From Paludibacteraceae bacterium (GTDB lineage: Bacteria; Bacteroidota; Bacteroidia; Bacteroidales; Paludibacteraceae): a stretch of DNA of 64,000 nucleotides. A program made the position numbers and the translations under genes. Below, piece by piece: positions 51,842-61,492 of this stretch. The first letter of the stretch is position 1, and the number at the start of each line of letters is the position of its first letter. The notes beneath the pieces are model-generated. The model was given only the letters and a program-made list of their open reading frames with translations, was not told the DNA's origin and did not search any database. The DNA lies in the NCBI GenBank assembly GCA_017551025.1, contig JAFZNG010000005.1, forward strand, positions 1 to 64,000. Reading direction: 5' to 3'.

Positions 51842-52375
51842 GTGGAAAGTAAGAAGTCTATAGTAACTATCGTAGTTTTGGCTGTTATGTTAATGATGAC
51901 GGCTTGCCATCCGAATAGTCCGACGCCGCGACCTGTGGTGACAAAGGAATACCGGGAGGCATATCTTACTCGGCATGGACATTGTTACGATTCCATCGAG
52001 GCTTCAGTGCTCTCACTCGATCTCTATTCCGAGGTCCTGACACTCGACTCCGTGCATCGTATGCAGGGTACGGGATATAATCTCTATGTGTCTGATATCT
52101 TTGTGGAGGATTCTTTGCTTACTGTCGGAACCTATACGGCGGATTCGGTCGCTCAGCGCTTTACCTTTCTGCCGGGACGCGACTTTGAAGGTATGCCTAC
52201 TGGCGCATACCTGCTCTATGTGAACGACGGTAAATTGGAGAGTATTCAACTCGTGGACTCCGGCTATTTTGTAGTGCGCGATACACTCGATGGAATCGTG
52301 GATATCTCGCTGCACCTCTATTATGGTAGTACTACCTACGAAGCCCATTACCAAGGACCTCTAATGCTAAACTAA
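51842..52375 (+). CDS. DUF4738-type lipoprotein
   Basis: The 177-residue protein has a lipoprotein signal (IVVLAVMLMMTAC, Cys near residue 22) followed by a Pro-rich linker and a beta-rich body (SVHRMQGTGYNLYVSDIFVED, GAYLLYVNDGKLESIQLVDSGYF). It resembles small DUF4738 lipoproteins of Bacteroidales; the match is from memory of the pattern. The start is GTG 51842, preceded by a repeat array. It is separated from xerD by one base. Function unknown. Confidence 0.7.
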   Translation: MESKKSIVTIVVLAVMLMMTACHPNSPTPRPVVTKEYREAYLTRHGHCYDSIEASVLSLDLYSEVLTLDSVHRMQGTGYNLYVSDIFVEDSLLTVGTYTADSVAQRFTFLPGRDFEGMPTGAYLLYVNDGKLESIQLVDSGYFVVRDTLDGIVDISLHLYYGSTTYEAHYQGPLMLN

Positions 52376-52376
52376 G

Positions 52377-53273
52377 ATGCCGGACATCCGTCGCGAATAT
52401 ACGATGTATCTGAAGATGGAACGGGGACTCTCCGAGAATACCGTTCAGGCTTACTTGCGCGACTTGGATAAACTCTTCTCCTATTTCAACGCTAAGGAAA
52501 TTGAACCTGTGCACGCTACGCTAGATGACTTGCGCAGTTTTGTTCAAGCCTGCTTTACGACGGACTCCAATAGCCGTACGCAGGCACGCGTCATCGCCGG
52601 TATACGTTCCTTCTACCGTTTTTTGCTGTATCACAATTATCTCGATCAGGATCCTTCCGAACTGCTGGAAGGACCGCGCAAAGAACTGCACTTACCTCAG
52701 GTGTTATCCGTCGAAGAAATCGACCGATTGGTTGCTGCTATTGATATGAGCAGTCATGAGGGGCATCGCAATCGTGCTATGCTCGAGGTGCTATATGGTA
52801 GCGGTTTGCGCGTGAGCGAATTGGTCAATCTTAAGCTGAGCAATATATATGCCGACGAGCACTACATGCTCATCGAGGGTAAGGGTAGTAAGCAGCGTCT
52901 GGTGCCGCTCTCGCCAGAATCGGAGGTGTGGCTCAGCTATTGGTATCGGGAACGTGCTACATGGGCCATTCGTCCCGGCGCGGAGGATTATGTCTTTCTC
53001 AACCGTCGCGGTGCACCCCTGACACGCGTTATGGTCTTTACGATTATCAAGCGCCTGTGCGCACAAGCAGGCATTCAAAAGACGATATCTCCGCATACGC
53101 TGCGCCACTCCTTTGCTACCCATATGCTCCAGAATGGCGCTGATCTGCGTATTATCCAGCAGTTGCTCGGACATGAGGACATTACGACAACGGAAATATA
53201 CACGCATGTTGAGGTGCAGGACCTGCGCCGCGCCATTTTACAGTATCATCCCGCAAATCAAAGAGAAAGATGA
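52377..53273 (+). CDS. xerD: Tyrosine recombinase XerD
   Basis: Resolves chromosome dimers at dif with a partner recombinase. The 298-residue protein has the N-terminal SAM-like domain (YLKMERGLSENTVQAYLRDLDKL) and the catalytic domain with Arg in GSGLRVSELVNL near 143, Lys in IEGKGSKQRLVPL near 165, HTLRHSFATHML near 240 (His-x2-Arg), and His and Tyr in LLGHEDITTTEIYTH near 264-276. Lack of flanking repeats and an operon position argue for the housekeeping recombinase, not an integrase. Confidence 0.93.
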   Translation: MPDIRREYTMYLKMERGLSENTVQAYLRDLDKLFSYFNAKEIEPVHATLDDLRSFVQACFTTDSNSRTQARVIAGIRSFYRFLLYHNYLDQDPSELLEGPRKELHLPQVLSVEEIDRLVAAIDMSSHEGHRNRAMLEVLYGSGLRVSELVNLKLSNIYADEHYMLIEGKGSKQRLVPLSPESEVWLSYWYRERATWAIRPGAEDYVFLNRRGAPLTRVMVFTIIKRLCAQAGIQKTISPHTLRHSFATHMLQNGADLRIIQQLLGHEDITTTEIYTHVEVQDLRRAILQYHPANQRER

Positions 53274-55606
53274 ATCGTAAAGCAATATTGTTTCTGTTGC
53301 TGCTGAACGCTATGATGTGTTCGGCTGTAGAGACAATATTGGTGGGTGAGGTGTATTCCGAACTGACGGGTGCTCCTATCGGTGGGGTGAATGTGCATTT
53401 TCGCGGTACGAAGATAGGTACAGCCACCGATGAAACCGGCACATTTGTGCTCCGCGTGGATCTCCGCCAGAAGATGCAACTCGTCTTCTCAGCTGTGGGC
53501 TATCATACCCAGCGCTATGAGATCGAACCAGGCACGATGGCCGGTATACAAGTGGTGATGAAGGAAAAGGTATCGATGCTGGAAGAGGTGCTGGCTATTC
53601 CGGGCGAGAATCCCGCACTGCCGCTACTACAGCGTATCCGCCAGGCACGAGAGCAGAATGATAGAACCCTCTTGCCGGAAACAGCCACCGCGCATCGTAC
53701 GCGTGAACTCTATATCTCGCATATTCGTCGCCGCCAGCTGAATAAAGCTTTCTGGCGCGGCATGGAGGCCGGTATGTTGATGCAAGCAGATAGTACGTAT
53801 CTCTTGCCTCTCTATCGTGAGACGCAGGCTTTCCAACTCACCGGTACGCATATGCAACCGGTCGGAGACCCGCATTGCCAGGCACTCATACTAAGCGAGA
53901 CCGATTATTCGGCTTTATTGTCGATACAGGGTAACCTGAATTTCTATGCTACGACGATATCTCTGTTAGACCATCCTTTCGTATCGCCTCTCGCTGCCAA
54001 CGGCGGTACCTACTATAAGTACTATTTAGCCGATTCTATCGAGGCCGTGACGGGTAAACAATATATCTTGCATTTCCGTACACGCAATCCCTATTACGCT
54101 ACGTTTGACGGTTCGCTAACCGTAGATTCCGCCAGCTGTGCTATCCTGGAACTGGAGGCAGCCGTTCCTGCTCAGACCAACGTGAACTACCTGAGCAATC
54201 TGCGTATCCGTCAGTCGTTTAATCCGGATCGCACGTTGCGCGAGGAGCGTATCTCTACCTTGCTGGACTTTGCCGTAAAGACGGATTCTTCACATGTCTT
54301 TCCTACGGTATTGATCGAGCATAGCCTGGTAGCGCAAGAAAAGGCTGCTACCGCAACTGCTACAATGCAACCGGCAGACGCTCTGCCAAGCGATACGCTT
54401 TCCTCTCCGATGGATTCCTTGCTACAGACTCCGTTGGTTCGTACGGCTACGTGGTTTGCTACGATTGCTATGACCGGATATATACCTACCGGTATGTGCG
54501 TGGATTTCGGTCATGTGCAGGAGATTCTTCAGGTCAACGAGCAGGAAGGCGTTCATCTGGGACTGCCCTTCCGCACCAACGAGAAACTCTGGCGCAATGT
54601 GTCGCTCGAAGCGGCGGTAGGGTATGGATGGCGCGACCGTCGCGTGAAGGGTCTCGGTCGCGTGAGTTGGCAGTTGCCTACCGCACGCCGTAATATCTTG
54701 CGGCTGGAGTATCAGGATCATTATGTATGGACCGAAGTGGACGATTTCTCGCGACTGATGCGTGAGAATAGTGCGGGTCTGCGACTCATGGATTTTACGT
54801 CCTATGCCTTCGAGGCCTTGCATCGCGATACCTTCTGTGTGAATACCGCCTTGCGCCAGCGCCAGGCACAACTGCACTGGGAGGCTGACTGGACGGATAT
54901 CCTGGAGACTCAGACTTATGTACGTGTCGGTTGGATGCCCGACTATCGCTACGAGTCGCTCAACGTGATTGCCCGTTTTGGTTGGGACGAGCAGAAACAC
55001 GACGGTTATTTCCGTCGCCGCTATAGTTATAGTAGTCGTTATCCTGTGCTGTACCTGGGTGGTGAAGTCGGTTCGTATGCGTATTCCGACGCGAGTAGTT
55101 ATCGCCTATATGCTCATCTGCGCATGATGCTTACCCAGCATGCCTCGCTTGGTATGGGCGGTACGCTCAACTACGCGCTGCAGGCGGGTTGGATCTTCGG
55201 CCAAGTGCCTGCACCGATGCTGTGGCAGGCGGCTGGCAACCAGGGCTATGCGTACGATCCCTACCGCTTCACGCTGCTTCATAACGGCGAACTGCAAGCC
55301 GACCGCTACGTGGCGCTACATGCTGAGTGGAACGGTCAGGGTGTGCTCTTTAACCTGATCCCGGGCGTACGTTACTTGCGGTTGCGCGAACTGGTAGAGG
55401 CGAAGGTAGCCTATGGCTATTGTAGCTATCAGCCTTCAGTCGTCAGCATGCAGCCGCATCAGGTGTATGCGGAAGTAGGCGTAGGTATCGGTAATATCCT
55501 GCGGGTATGTGATCTGTATTCCGTATGGCGACTGACACCCAATTTGCGGGCCGAAGCACCGAACCCCGTTTGGGCGATGCGCTTCCGAATCCATCTGGGA
55601 TTATAG
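53270..55606 (+). CDS. DUF5686 outer-membrane protein with carboxypeptidase-regulatory-like domain
   Basis: The 778-residue protein has a signal peptide (KAILFLLLLNAMMCSAV), an N-terminal CarboxypepD_reg-like domain (VGEVYSELTGAPIGGVNVHFRGTKIGTATDE near 25-55), an alpha/beta middle (KEKVSMLEEVLAIPGENPALPLLQRI near 105) and a large beta-barrel-like C-terminal part (Tyr/Arg alternating strands). This is the DUF5686 family of Bacteroidota, related to outer-membrane transporters without a TonB plug. It overlaps xerD by four bases (ATGA). A repeat array lies within its C-terminal coding part at 55424-55451. Confidence 0.83.
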   Translation: MNRKAILFLLLLNAMMCSAVETILVGEVYSELTGAPIGGVNVHFRGTKIGTATDETGTFVLRVDLRQKMQLVFSAVGYHTQRYEIEPGTMAGIQVVMKEKVSMLEEVLAIPGENPALPLLQRIRQAREQNDRTLLPETATAHRTRELYISHIRRRQLNKAFWRGMEAGMLMQADSTYLLPLYRETQAFQLTGTHMQPVGDPHCQALILSETDYSALLSIQGNLNFYATTISLLDHPFVSPLAANGGTYYKYYLADSIEAVTGKQYILHFRTRNPYYATFDGSLTVDSASCAILELEAAVPAQTNVNYLSNLRIRQSFNPDRTLREERISTLLDFAVKTDSSHVFPTVLIEHSLVAQEKAATATATMQPADALPSDTLSSPMDSLLQTPLVRTATWFATIAMTGYIPTGMCVDFGHVQEILQVNEQEGVHLGLPFRTNEKLWRNVSLEAAVGYGWRDRRVKGLGRVSWQLPTARRNILRLEYQDHYVWTEVDDFSRLMRENSAGLRLMDFTSYAFEALHRDTFCVNTALRQRQAQLHWEADWTDILETQTYVRVGWMPDYRYESLNVIARFGWDEQKHDGYFRRRYSYSSRYPVLYLGGEVGSYAYSDASSYRLYAHLRMMLTQHASLGMGGTLNYALQAGWIFGQVPAPMLWQAAGNQGYAYDPYRFTLLHNGELQADRYVALHAEWNGQGVLFNLIPGVRYLRLRELVEAKVAYGYCSYQPSVVSMQPHQVYAEVGVGIGNILRVCDLYSVWRLTPNLRAEAPNPVWAMRFRIHLGL
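55424..55451 (+). repeat. 7-base array inside the DUF5686 gene
   Basis: AGCTATC, AGCCTTC, AGTCGTC, AGCATGC: four degenerate units of the AGCTTTC family, encoding SYQPSVVSMQ. Confidence 0.55.
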
Positions 55607-55607
55607 C

Positions 55608-55650
55608 AAACGAAAAGAGCACTCCGTTGAAGGAGCGCTCTTTTTCGTTT
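55608..55650. terminator. Bidirectional terminator between DUF5686 gene and glgP
   Basis: AAACGAAAAGAGC (55608-55620) pairs with GCTCTTTTTCGTTT (55637-55650), one bulged base, with an inner CTCC/GGAG stem. A-rich left and T-rich right arms let it act for both converging genes. Confidence 0.9.
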
Positions 55651-55668
55651 CTGCCGAATTCATCGGGC

Positions 55669-58230
55669 TTAGAGCCAACGAACATAGCAGAAGTCCATGC
55701 GGTGGGGCAGTAGGTCGTTCTTCGGATACATACGCAGTCCGAACTTCATACCGCCGGCATAGTTAAGTTTGTATTGCGTCTCGAAGAAGAGATGCGAACC
55801 TTCTACCTTGGTTAACTCCAGTTGCTGGGGTTTGCCGTAGAGCTTGTCGTTGTTGTGGGTAGAAGTGCGGATAGCTACCAGCTCTACACCGATACCGGTG
55901 TCGTTGAGACCCTTGGTGTCCAGTTCTACGCGTACCGTGCCCTTGTCACCTACGTTCAGGTTGTTCAGGTCGGGGTAACTGAAGTCTACCAACTGGATCT
56001 CGTCCCAGTGCTCGACCATATTCTCTTTCCATGCTGCAATCTCACGGGCTACCTTGTAGTTGTTCTTAGCCAGCAGGGCGTGACGTTTCTGCAGTTTGTT
56101 GTAGAAACGATCGAAATAGTCGTCCATCATGCGCTTCATGGTAAAGCGCGGCGTGATCTTGGTCACCGAGTTCTTGATGGTCTGGATCCACTGCGGCGAG
56201 TAGCCCTTGGCATTCTTGGCGTAATACATCGGGATGATCTCGTTCTCCAACATTTGGTAGATGGTAGCAGCATCGAGCTGATCCTGGTGAGCTTGGTTCT
56301 CGTAGGTACGCTTCTCGGTGAGTGCCCATCCGGCGCCCTCTACGTAACCTTCGTACCACCAACCGTCCTTTACGGAGAAGTTCAATACACCGTTCATCTG
56401 GGCCTTTTCACCGGAAGTACCGGAAGCCTCGAGCGGACGGGTCGGGGTATTCAGCCAGATATCTACACCCGAGATGAGGCGCTTAGCCAGCGACATGTCG
56501 TAGTTCTCAAGGAAGATGATCTTACCCAGGAATTGCGGCATACGGCTGATCTCGATGATGCGCTTGATGAGTCCTTGTCCACCACCGTCAGCAGGGTGTG
56601 CCTTACCGGTGAAGAGGAACTGAACGGGGTAGTTTGGGTTGTTAACCAGTTTGTCCAAACGCTCCAGGTCGGTGAAGAGCAGGTGGGCACGCTTATAGGT
56701 CGCAAAACGACGACCGAAACCGATGATGAGGTTGTTGGGGTTCATCTCGTTCAATGCACGAACGATACGTGCGGGATCACCCTGTGTTTTCATCCAGTCC
56801 TCGCGGAACTTAGCCTTGATATAATCAATCAGGCGCTGCTTCAGACCCATACGGATCTTCCAGATCTCATCGGCCGGAATATTGTTGAAGTTGCTCCACA
56901 TTTCCAGGTTCGACTGGTCTGCGGTCCATCCTTCGGGGAAGTACTTGTCGTAAACAGCTTTCCATTCGCTGGCAGCCCATGTAGGCATATGTACACCGTT
57001 GGTGACGTACGATACGTGCAACTCTTCGGGGAAGTAACCCGGCCATACGGGCGAGAACATCTTCTTCGATACTTCGCCATGGAGCAGCGATACACCGTTG
57101 GCTTCCTGGCAGGTGTTGAGTGCAAATACAGACATTGAGAACTTCTCGTTGTTGTCATCCGGGTTGCTGCGACCCATACCGATGAGGTCGTTCCACTCGA
57201 TACCGAGTTTCTCAGCGTAGCTGCTCATGTACTTGTAGAACAAACCTTCTTCAAAGTAGTCGTGACCGGCCGGTACCGGCGTATGGCAGGTATAGAGGCC
57301 GCTGGCACGAACCACTTCCTTGGCTTCGTTGAAGCTGAGGCCTTCCTCCTGCACGAGATCAACGAGACGCTGCAGACCCATCAGGGCGGCGTGACCCTCG
57401 TTGCAGTGGTATACATCCTTCTTGATACCCAGTTTCTTGAGGGCAAGGACACCACCGATACCCAGCAGGATCTCCTGCTTGATACGGTTTTCCCAGTCGC
57501 CACCGTAAAGCTGGTGGGTAATCTGACGATCCCACTCCGAGTTGAGGTCGTTGTCGGTATCCAGCAAGTAGAGGTCCATACGACCTACGGCTACTTTCCA
57601 CAGATATGCGTGTACAAAGCGGTCGGGGTAGGGAACATCCACTACCATCGGCGTGCCGTCTTCGTTCTTTACCTGCGTCAGGGGCAGGTTGCTGAAGTTT
57701 TGTGCCTCATAATTGGCAATCTGCTGTCCCTCGGGTGAGAGTGTCTGGGTGAAATAACCGTAACGGTAGAGGAAACCGATAGCCGTCATGTCTACGTTGC
57801 AGTCGCTGGCTTCTTTCAGGTAGTCACCGGCCAGGATGCCGAGACCACCGGAGTAGATCTTAACGACCTGGGTCAGTCCGTACTCCATCGAGAAATAAGC
57901 GATGCTGGGTTTCTTCGGGTCCTTAGGCTCGTCCATATAAGCGCGGAACTCGGCATATACCTTGTCCAGCTTCTTCATGAAGGTCTTGTTCTCGCTCAAC
58001 TCTTGCATCTTGTCGTAGCTAAGAATGTTGAGCAACATGATAGGATTCGATTGGGCGCGATGCCACTCGTCGATATCAATACCGCGGAAAAGCTCCTTTG
58101 CGTCATGGTTCCATACCCACCAGAGGTTGTATGCCAACTCCTGTAACTTATTCAGGTTCTCGGGCAAGTTGGCATGTACGTTCGCCTCTTTCCAGACGGC
58201 TTGATTGACGTTACTTACTCTTACTTTCAT
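55669..58230 (-). CDS. glgP: Alpha-glucan (glycogen) phosphorylase, GT35
   Basis: Releases glucose-1-phosphate from alpha-1,4-glucans with pyridoxal phosphate. The 853-residue protein is the short-tail bacterial/archaeal type: an N-terminal [18 protein letters not shown] near 37-54, [32 protein letters not shown] near 110, [15 protein letters not shown] near 285 and the PLP lysine region [30 protein letters not shown] near 618. Regulated by its own divergent promoter shared with the RNase R-like gene. No other glycogen gene is in the window. Confidence 0.94.
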   Translation of the reverse strand: MKVRVSNVNQAVWKEANVHANLPENLNKLQELAYNLWWVWNHDAKELFRGIDIDEWHRAQSNPIMLLNILSYDKMQELSENKTFMKKLDKVYAEFRAYMDEPKDPKKPSIAYFSMEYGLTQVVKIYSGGLGILAGDYLKEASDCNVDMTAIGFLYRYGYFTQTLSPEGQQIANYEAQNFSNLPLTQVKNEDGTPMVVDVPYPDRFVHAYLWKVAVGRMDLYLLDTDNDLNSEWDRQITHQLYGGDWENRIKQEILLGIGGVLALKKLGIKKDVYHCNEGHAALMGLQRLVDLVQEEGLSFNEAKEVVRASGLYTCHTPVPAGHDYFEEGLFYKYMSSYAEKLGIEWNDLIGMGRSNPDDNNEKFSMSVFALNTCQEANGVSLLHGEVSKKMFSPVWPGYFPEELHVSYVTNGVHMPTWAASEWKAVYDKYFPEGWTADQSNLEMWSNFNNIPADEIWKIRMGLKQRLIDYIKAKFREDWMKTQGDPARIVRALNEMNPNNLIIGFGRRFATYKRAHLLFTDLERLDKLVNNPNYPVQFLFTGKAHPADGGGQGLIKRIIEISRMPQFLGKIIFLENYDMSLAKRLISGVDIWLNTPTRPLEASGTSGEKAQMNGVLNFSVKDGWWYEGYVEGAGWALTEKRTYENQAHQDQLDAATIYQMLENEIIPMYYAKNAKGYSPQWIQTIKNSVTKITPRFTMKRMMDDYFDRFYNKLQKRHALLAKNNYKVAREIAAWKENMVEHWDEIQLVDFSYPDLNNLNVGDKGTVRVELDTKGLNDTGIGVELVAIRTSTHNNDKLYGKPQQLELTKVEGSHLFFETQYKLNYAGGMKFGLRMYPKNDLLPHRMDFCYVRWL

Positions 58231-58276
58231 ATATATAAAATTAATGATTTATGTTCGTAAATACGAAATGCGGGTG

Positions 58277-58308
58277 CAAAGGTACAACTTTTTTTTGATA
58301 TATGCAAA
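58277..58308 (-). promoter_or_regulatory. glgP promoter (divergent pair)
   Basis: Minus strand: TTTG (58305-58308), 20 bases, TACCTTTG (58277-58284). It overlaps the plus promoter at 58294-58324; the shared core is TTTGATATATGCAAA. Confidence 0.8.
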
Positions 58309-58324
58309 ATTTTTTGTACCTTTG
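58294..58324 (+). promoter_or_regulatory. RNase R-like gene promoter (divergent pair)
   Basis: TTTG 58294-58297, 19 bases, TACCTTTG 58317-58324, 30 bases before the ATG at 58355. Confidence 0.8.
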
Positions 58325-58354
58325 TGCCGTTTTGTAAAATGAGGTTGTAAAACG

Positions 58355-59695
58355 ATGTTTGATACAGCGGAAATTATGCGGCGTCGCGATATGCGCGATG
58401 TATTTACGTTCACCATCGATCCGGCGGACGCCAAAGATTTTGATGATGCGCTCTCGTTTGCGGTGCTGGATGCGTCCAATTACCAAGTCGGCGTGCATAT
58501 CGCCGACGTGACGCATTATGTCAAGCCGGGCAGTAAGATTGATAACGAAGCCTACGAACGAGGTACCAGTACCTACCTGGTGGATCGCGTTATCCCGATG
58601 CTACCGGAAGAATTGTGCAACGACCTATGCTCTTTGCGTCCGCACGAGGATAAACTCTGTATGTCGGTGATTTTTACTATCGACGGCGAGGCACGCGTGC
58701 TAAAACACAAGATTTGCCGCACCGTTATTCGCTCGGATGCCCGCCTTAATTACGATGAGGCGCAGGCTATTATCGAGGGCGGTCGTTATGACGTAATAAC
58801 GTCATGTCGTCATGATGAGTTAGAAACCGCCATCACAACCTTAAATGCCCTGGCGCAGAAACTTCGCGCTGAGAGAATGGCTAAAGGAGCCCTTGCTGTG
58901 GAGCAGGACGAGATGAAGTTTCGGCTCGATGAAACCGGGCATCCAATAGAGATTTACTTCGAGCATCCGAACGAGGCCCACCACCTTATCGAGGAGTTTA
59001 TGCTGCTCGCCAATCGCACGATCGCTGAGGCGGTAGGCAGTCGTCCGTTTGTCTATCGCGTACATGATAAACCGAATGAGGAGAAATTGGCAGATTTGGC
59101 CGATTTCAAGCGGCGCATGGGCGACAAGGCGCTACCGAATGTCGTGGAGATGCTGACTATCCGCGCCATGGCCAAAGCAGTCTATTCTACCAAGAATATC
59201 GGGCATTACGGATTGCGTTTTGACTACTATACCCATTTTACCTCACCGATCCGTCGGTATCCCGACATGATTGTACATCGTCTGGTGAGCAAATATATCC
59301 TGACAGGCAAGGGCGATACGTGGCCAACGGAGATACTGGAGAATATGTGTGTCCACTTGAGCGAGATGGAGCAGGAAGCCCAGCAGGCGGAACGCGAATC
59401 GGTCAAACTGTTCCAAACGCTCTGGATGACCGACCATCTAGGAGAAGAGTTCGACGGCCATGTGTCTGGCGTGACGGAATTCGGTATGTTTGTGCAACTC
59501 GATACCTCGCGTTGTGAGGGGATGGTGCATGTCTCGGAGATCTGCAAAGGCGATTATATGATGCTCGACGAGAAGAACTACCGCTTGATTGCCGCTGAGT
59601 CCGGCAAAACCTATACGATGGGCGATGCGGTACGAGTACGTGTGGTTCGCGCCGATGTACAGAAAGGGCAGATCGATTTTGAATTAGTCGTCTAG
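58355..59695 (+). CDS. Short RNase R/RNase II family exoribonuclease (RNB plus S1 only)
   Basis: 3'-5' exoribonuclease family. The 446 residues start at the RNB domain (DVFTFTIDPADAKDFDDALSF near 13-33, with the catalytic Asp cluster), VGVHIADVTHYV near 45, the RNB core with HFTSPIRRYPDMIVHRL near 295 (TSPIRRY/D motif), and end in an S1 domain (FDGHVSGVTEFGMFVQL near 370, GMVHVSEI). RNase R is normally about 700-800 residues; the roughly 230-residue N-terminal cold-shock domains are missing. The promoter at 58294-58324, only 30 bases upstream, indicates this short form is what is expressed. An 8-base array lies within it. Confidence 0.88.
   Translation: MFDTAEIMRRRDMRDVFTFTIDPADAKDFDDALSFAVLDASNYQVGVHIADVTHYVKPGSKIDNEAYERGTSTYLVDRVIPMLPEELCNDLCSLRPHEDKLCMSVIFTIDGEARVLKHKICRTVIRSDARLNYDEAQAIIEGGRYDVITSCRHDELETAITTLNALAQKLRAERMAKGALAVEQDEMKFRLDETGHPIEIYFEHPNEAHHLIEEFMLLANRTIAEAVGSRPFVYRVHDKPNEEKLADLADFKRRMGDKALPNVVEMLTIRAMAKAVYSTKNIGHYGLRFDYYTHFTSPIRRYPDMIVHRLVSKYILTGKGDTWPTEILENMCVHLSEMEQEAQQAERESVKLFQTLWMTDHLGEEFDGHVSGVTEFGMFVQLDTSRCEGMVHVSEICKGDYMMLDEKNYRLIAAESGKTYTMGDAVRVRVVRADVQKGQIDFELVV
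58785..58816 (+). repeat. 8-base array inside the RNase R-like gene
   Basis: CGTTATGA, CGTAATAA, CGTCATGT, CGTCATGA: four degenerate units of the CGTCATTA family, encoding about RYDVITSCRHD in a loop of the RNB domain. Confidence 0.75.
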
Positions 59696-59713
59696 TTGAG
59701 CGTTGTAAAAAAA

Positions 59714-59755
59714 ACAAAGGGGCACCATTCGGTGTCCTTTTGCCCCCATTTTTAA
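59714..59755 (+). terminator. Terminator of the RNase R-like gene
   Basis: AAAGG..CACC (59716-59726) pairs with GGTG.CCTTT (59731-59740) around an ATTC loop; an alternative outer pairing GGGGCA/TGCCCC is followed by ATTTTT. It lies 18 bases after the stop codon. Confidence 0.65.
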
Positions 59756-59786
59756 ACTTATGAAAAAAACTTTCTTCTTTGTCTCT

Positions 59787-59861
<75 letters not shown>

Positions 59862-59890
59862 ATATAACACGCTTCTTACGAAACGGACTG

Positions 59891-59922
59891 CAAAAGTACT
59901 GCTTTTTTTTGATATGTGCAAA
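59891..59922 (-). promoter_or_regulatory. Promoter of tRNA-Met
   Basis: Minus strand: TTTG (59919-59922), 20 bases, TACTTTTG (59891-59898), about 25 bases before the tRNA. The spacer is CACATATCAAAAAAAAGCAG. Confidence 0.8.
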
Positions 59923-59970
59923 TTTTTTCGTGAAAAAAGATATTTTTTCCGCGAAATCTGCAATATTTTG

Positions 59971-61413
59971 TTAGCCAACACTGCCTTCTAGGGTTACTTG
60001 CAGTAGTTTTTGGGCTTCTACGGCAAACTCCATCGGCAGCTTATCCATCACCTCTTTGGCATAGCCGTTGACGATGAGTCCGACGGCGTCTTCGGTAGAT
60101 ATTCCGCGTTGTCGGCAATAGAAGAGCTGGTCTTCGTTGATCTTGCTGGTCGTGGCCTCATGCTCTACGGTAGCGGTAGGATTCATGATCTGCATATCCG
60201 GGAAGGTATGTGCACCGCATTTATCGCCTAGTAGCAGCGAGTCGCACGAACTGTAGTTGCGGGCGTTCTCTGCACCGCGCCCCATACGTACCAGGCCGCG
60301 GTAGGCGTTTTGGCTCAGACCGGCGGAGATGCCTTTACTGATAATACGCGAGCGCGTGTTGCGTCCGATATGTATCATCTTGGTGCCGGTATCGGCCTGC
60401 TGATGGTTGTTGGTGACGGCAACGGAGTAGAATTCGGCAGAGGAATTGTCGCCACGCAAGATACAAGATGGATATTTCCACGTGATGGCGCTGCCGGTTT
60501 CTACTTGGGTCCAACTTAGGCGGGCATTCTCGTGAGTGATGCCGCGCTTGGTGACAAAGTTATAGATACCGCCGCGTCCGTCCTTATCGCCCGGGTACCA
60601 GTTTTGGACGGTAGAATATTTCACCTCTGCATCGCGATTTACTACGATTTCAACGATGGCAGCGTGCAATTGGTTCTCGTCGCGCATCGGAGCGGTGCAG
60701 CCCTCCAGATAACTCAGGTAAGCACCTTCGTCGGCGATGAGCAGCGTGCGTTCGAATTGGCCGGTTTTACCGGCGTTGATGCGGAAGTAGGTGCTCAGTT
60801 CCATCGGGCAACGAACGCCCTTGGGGATATAGACGAACGATCCGTCGGAGAAGACGGCTGAGTTGAGAGCGGCGTAGAAGTTGTCGCTGGGCGGAACGAC
60901 CGAGCCTAAGTACTGACGCACCAGATCCGGATGCTCGCGTACAGCTTCGCTGATCGAGCAGAAGATAATGCCTTTCTCGGCCAGGGTCTCGCGGAAGGTA
61001 GTCTTCACCGATACCGAGTCCATGACGGCATCTACTGCCATGTTGCCCATTAGGGCCTCGCGCTCCTCGAGCGGAATACCGAGTTTGTCGAAAGTCTTTA
61101 GGATTTCGGGGTCGATTTCCGGATTCTGGCTATCGGCTGTTGGCTGTTGGCTGCGAGGGGCAGCATAGTAGGAAATAGACTGGAAATCGATAGGCGGTAT
61201 ATCGAGGTGTGCCCACGTTGGAATCGGCATGTTCTGCCATTTACGGAAGGCTTTGAGTCGGAACTCCAACAGCCATTCGGGTTCTTGCTTCTTATGGGAG
61301 ATGAGCCGGATAACGTCCTCGTTGAGGCCTACGGGAATAATGTCGGTCTCCACGTTGGTCGTGAAACCGTATTTGTATTCCTGCGAAGTGATATCTTGGA
61401 TTAACGTATCCAA
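59971..61413 (-). CDS. sufB: Fe-S cluster assembly scaffold SufB
   Basis: Scaffold of the SUF system. The 480-residue protein has [27 protein letters not shown] near 13, [25 protein letters not shown] near 150, [19 protein letters not shown] near 197, [29 protein letters not shown] near 300 and the C-terminal [16 protein letters not shown] near 432. The C-terminal Cys and Arg are those of the assembly site. It starts at TTG 61413, right beside an AATTAAA array. SufC and SufD are not adjacent. Residues about 90-102 come from a repeat array. Confidence 0.92.
   Translation of the reverse strand: MDTLIQDITSQEYKYGFTTNVETDIIPVGLNEDVIRLISHKKQEPEWLLEFRLKAFRKWQNMPIPTWAHLDIPPIDFQSISYYAAPRSQQPTADSQNPEIDPEILKTFDKLGIPLEEREALMGNMAVDAVMDSVSVKTTFRETLAEKGIIFCSISEAVREHPDLVRQYLGSVVPPSDNFYAALNSAVFSDGSFVYIPKGVRCPMELSTYFRINAGKTGQFERTLLIADEGAYLSYLEGCTAPMRDENQLHAAIVEIVVNRDAEVKYSTVQNWYPGDKDGRGGIYNFVTKRGITHENARLSWTQVETGSAITWKYPSCILRGDNSSAEFYSVAVTNNHQQADTGTKMIHIGRNTRSRIISKGISAGLSQNAYRGLVRMGRGAENARNYSSCDSLLLGDKCGAHTFPDMQIMNPTATVEHEATTSKINEDQLFYCRQRGISTEDAVGLIVNGYAKEVMDKLPMEFAVEAQKLLQVTLEGSVG
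61128..61155 (-). repeat. 7-base array inside sufB
   Basis: GGCTATC, GGCTGTT, GGCTGTT, GGCTGCG on the plus strand. On the coding strand it gives the low-complexity segment SQQPTADSQ near residue 90-98 of SufB. Confidence 0.75.
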
Positions 61414-61416
61414 TTG

Positions 61417-61444
61417 AATTAAAAATTAAAAATTAAAAATTCAA
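61417..61444 (-). repeat. 7-base array, AATTAAA family, before sufB
   Basis: AATTAAA three times, then AATTCAA on the plus strand, between the tRNA-Cys terminator and the sufB start at 61413. It is the reverse complement of the AATTTTT family at 23970-24004. Confidence 0.88.
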
Positions 61445-61450
61445 AATGTT

Positions 61451-61490
61451 TCAAAAATTAAGAGCCGCCCCTGTGGCAGGGACGGCTCTT
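61451..61490 (-). terminator. Terminator after tRNA-Cys
   Basis: A 14-bp stem with one mismatch (61460-61473 with 61477-61490) and a 3-base loop is followed on the minus strand by AATTTTTG. It separates the tRNA from sufB, although readthrough could supply sufB, which has no other clear promoter. Confidence 0.85.
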
Positions 61491-61492
61491 TG

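Noticed and set aside
58355-59695. RNase R-like gene as a broken pseudogene
   Set aside because: Catalytic motifs and S1 domain are intact and a promoter directly precedes the start, so a functional short form is more likely.
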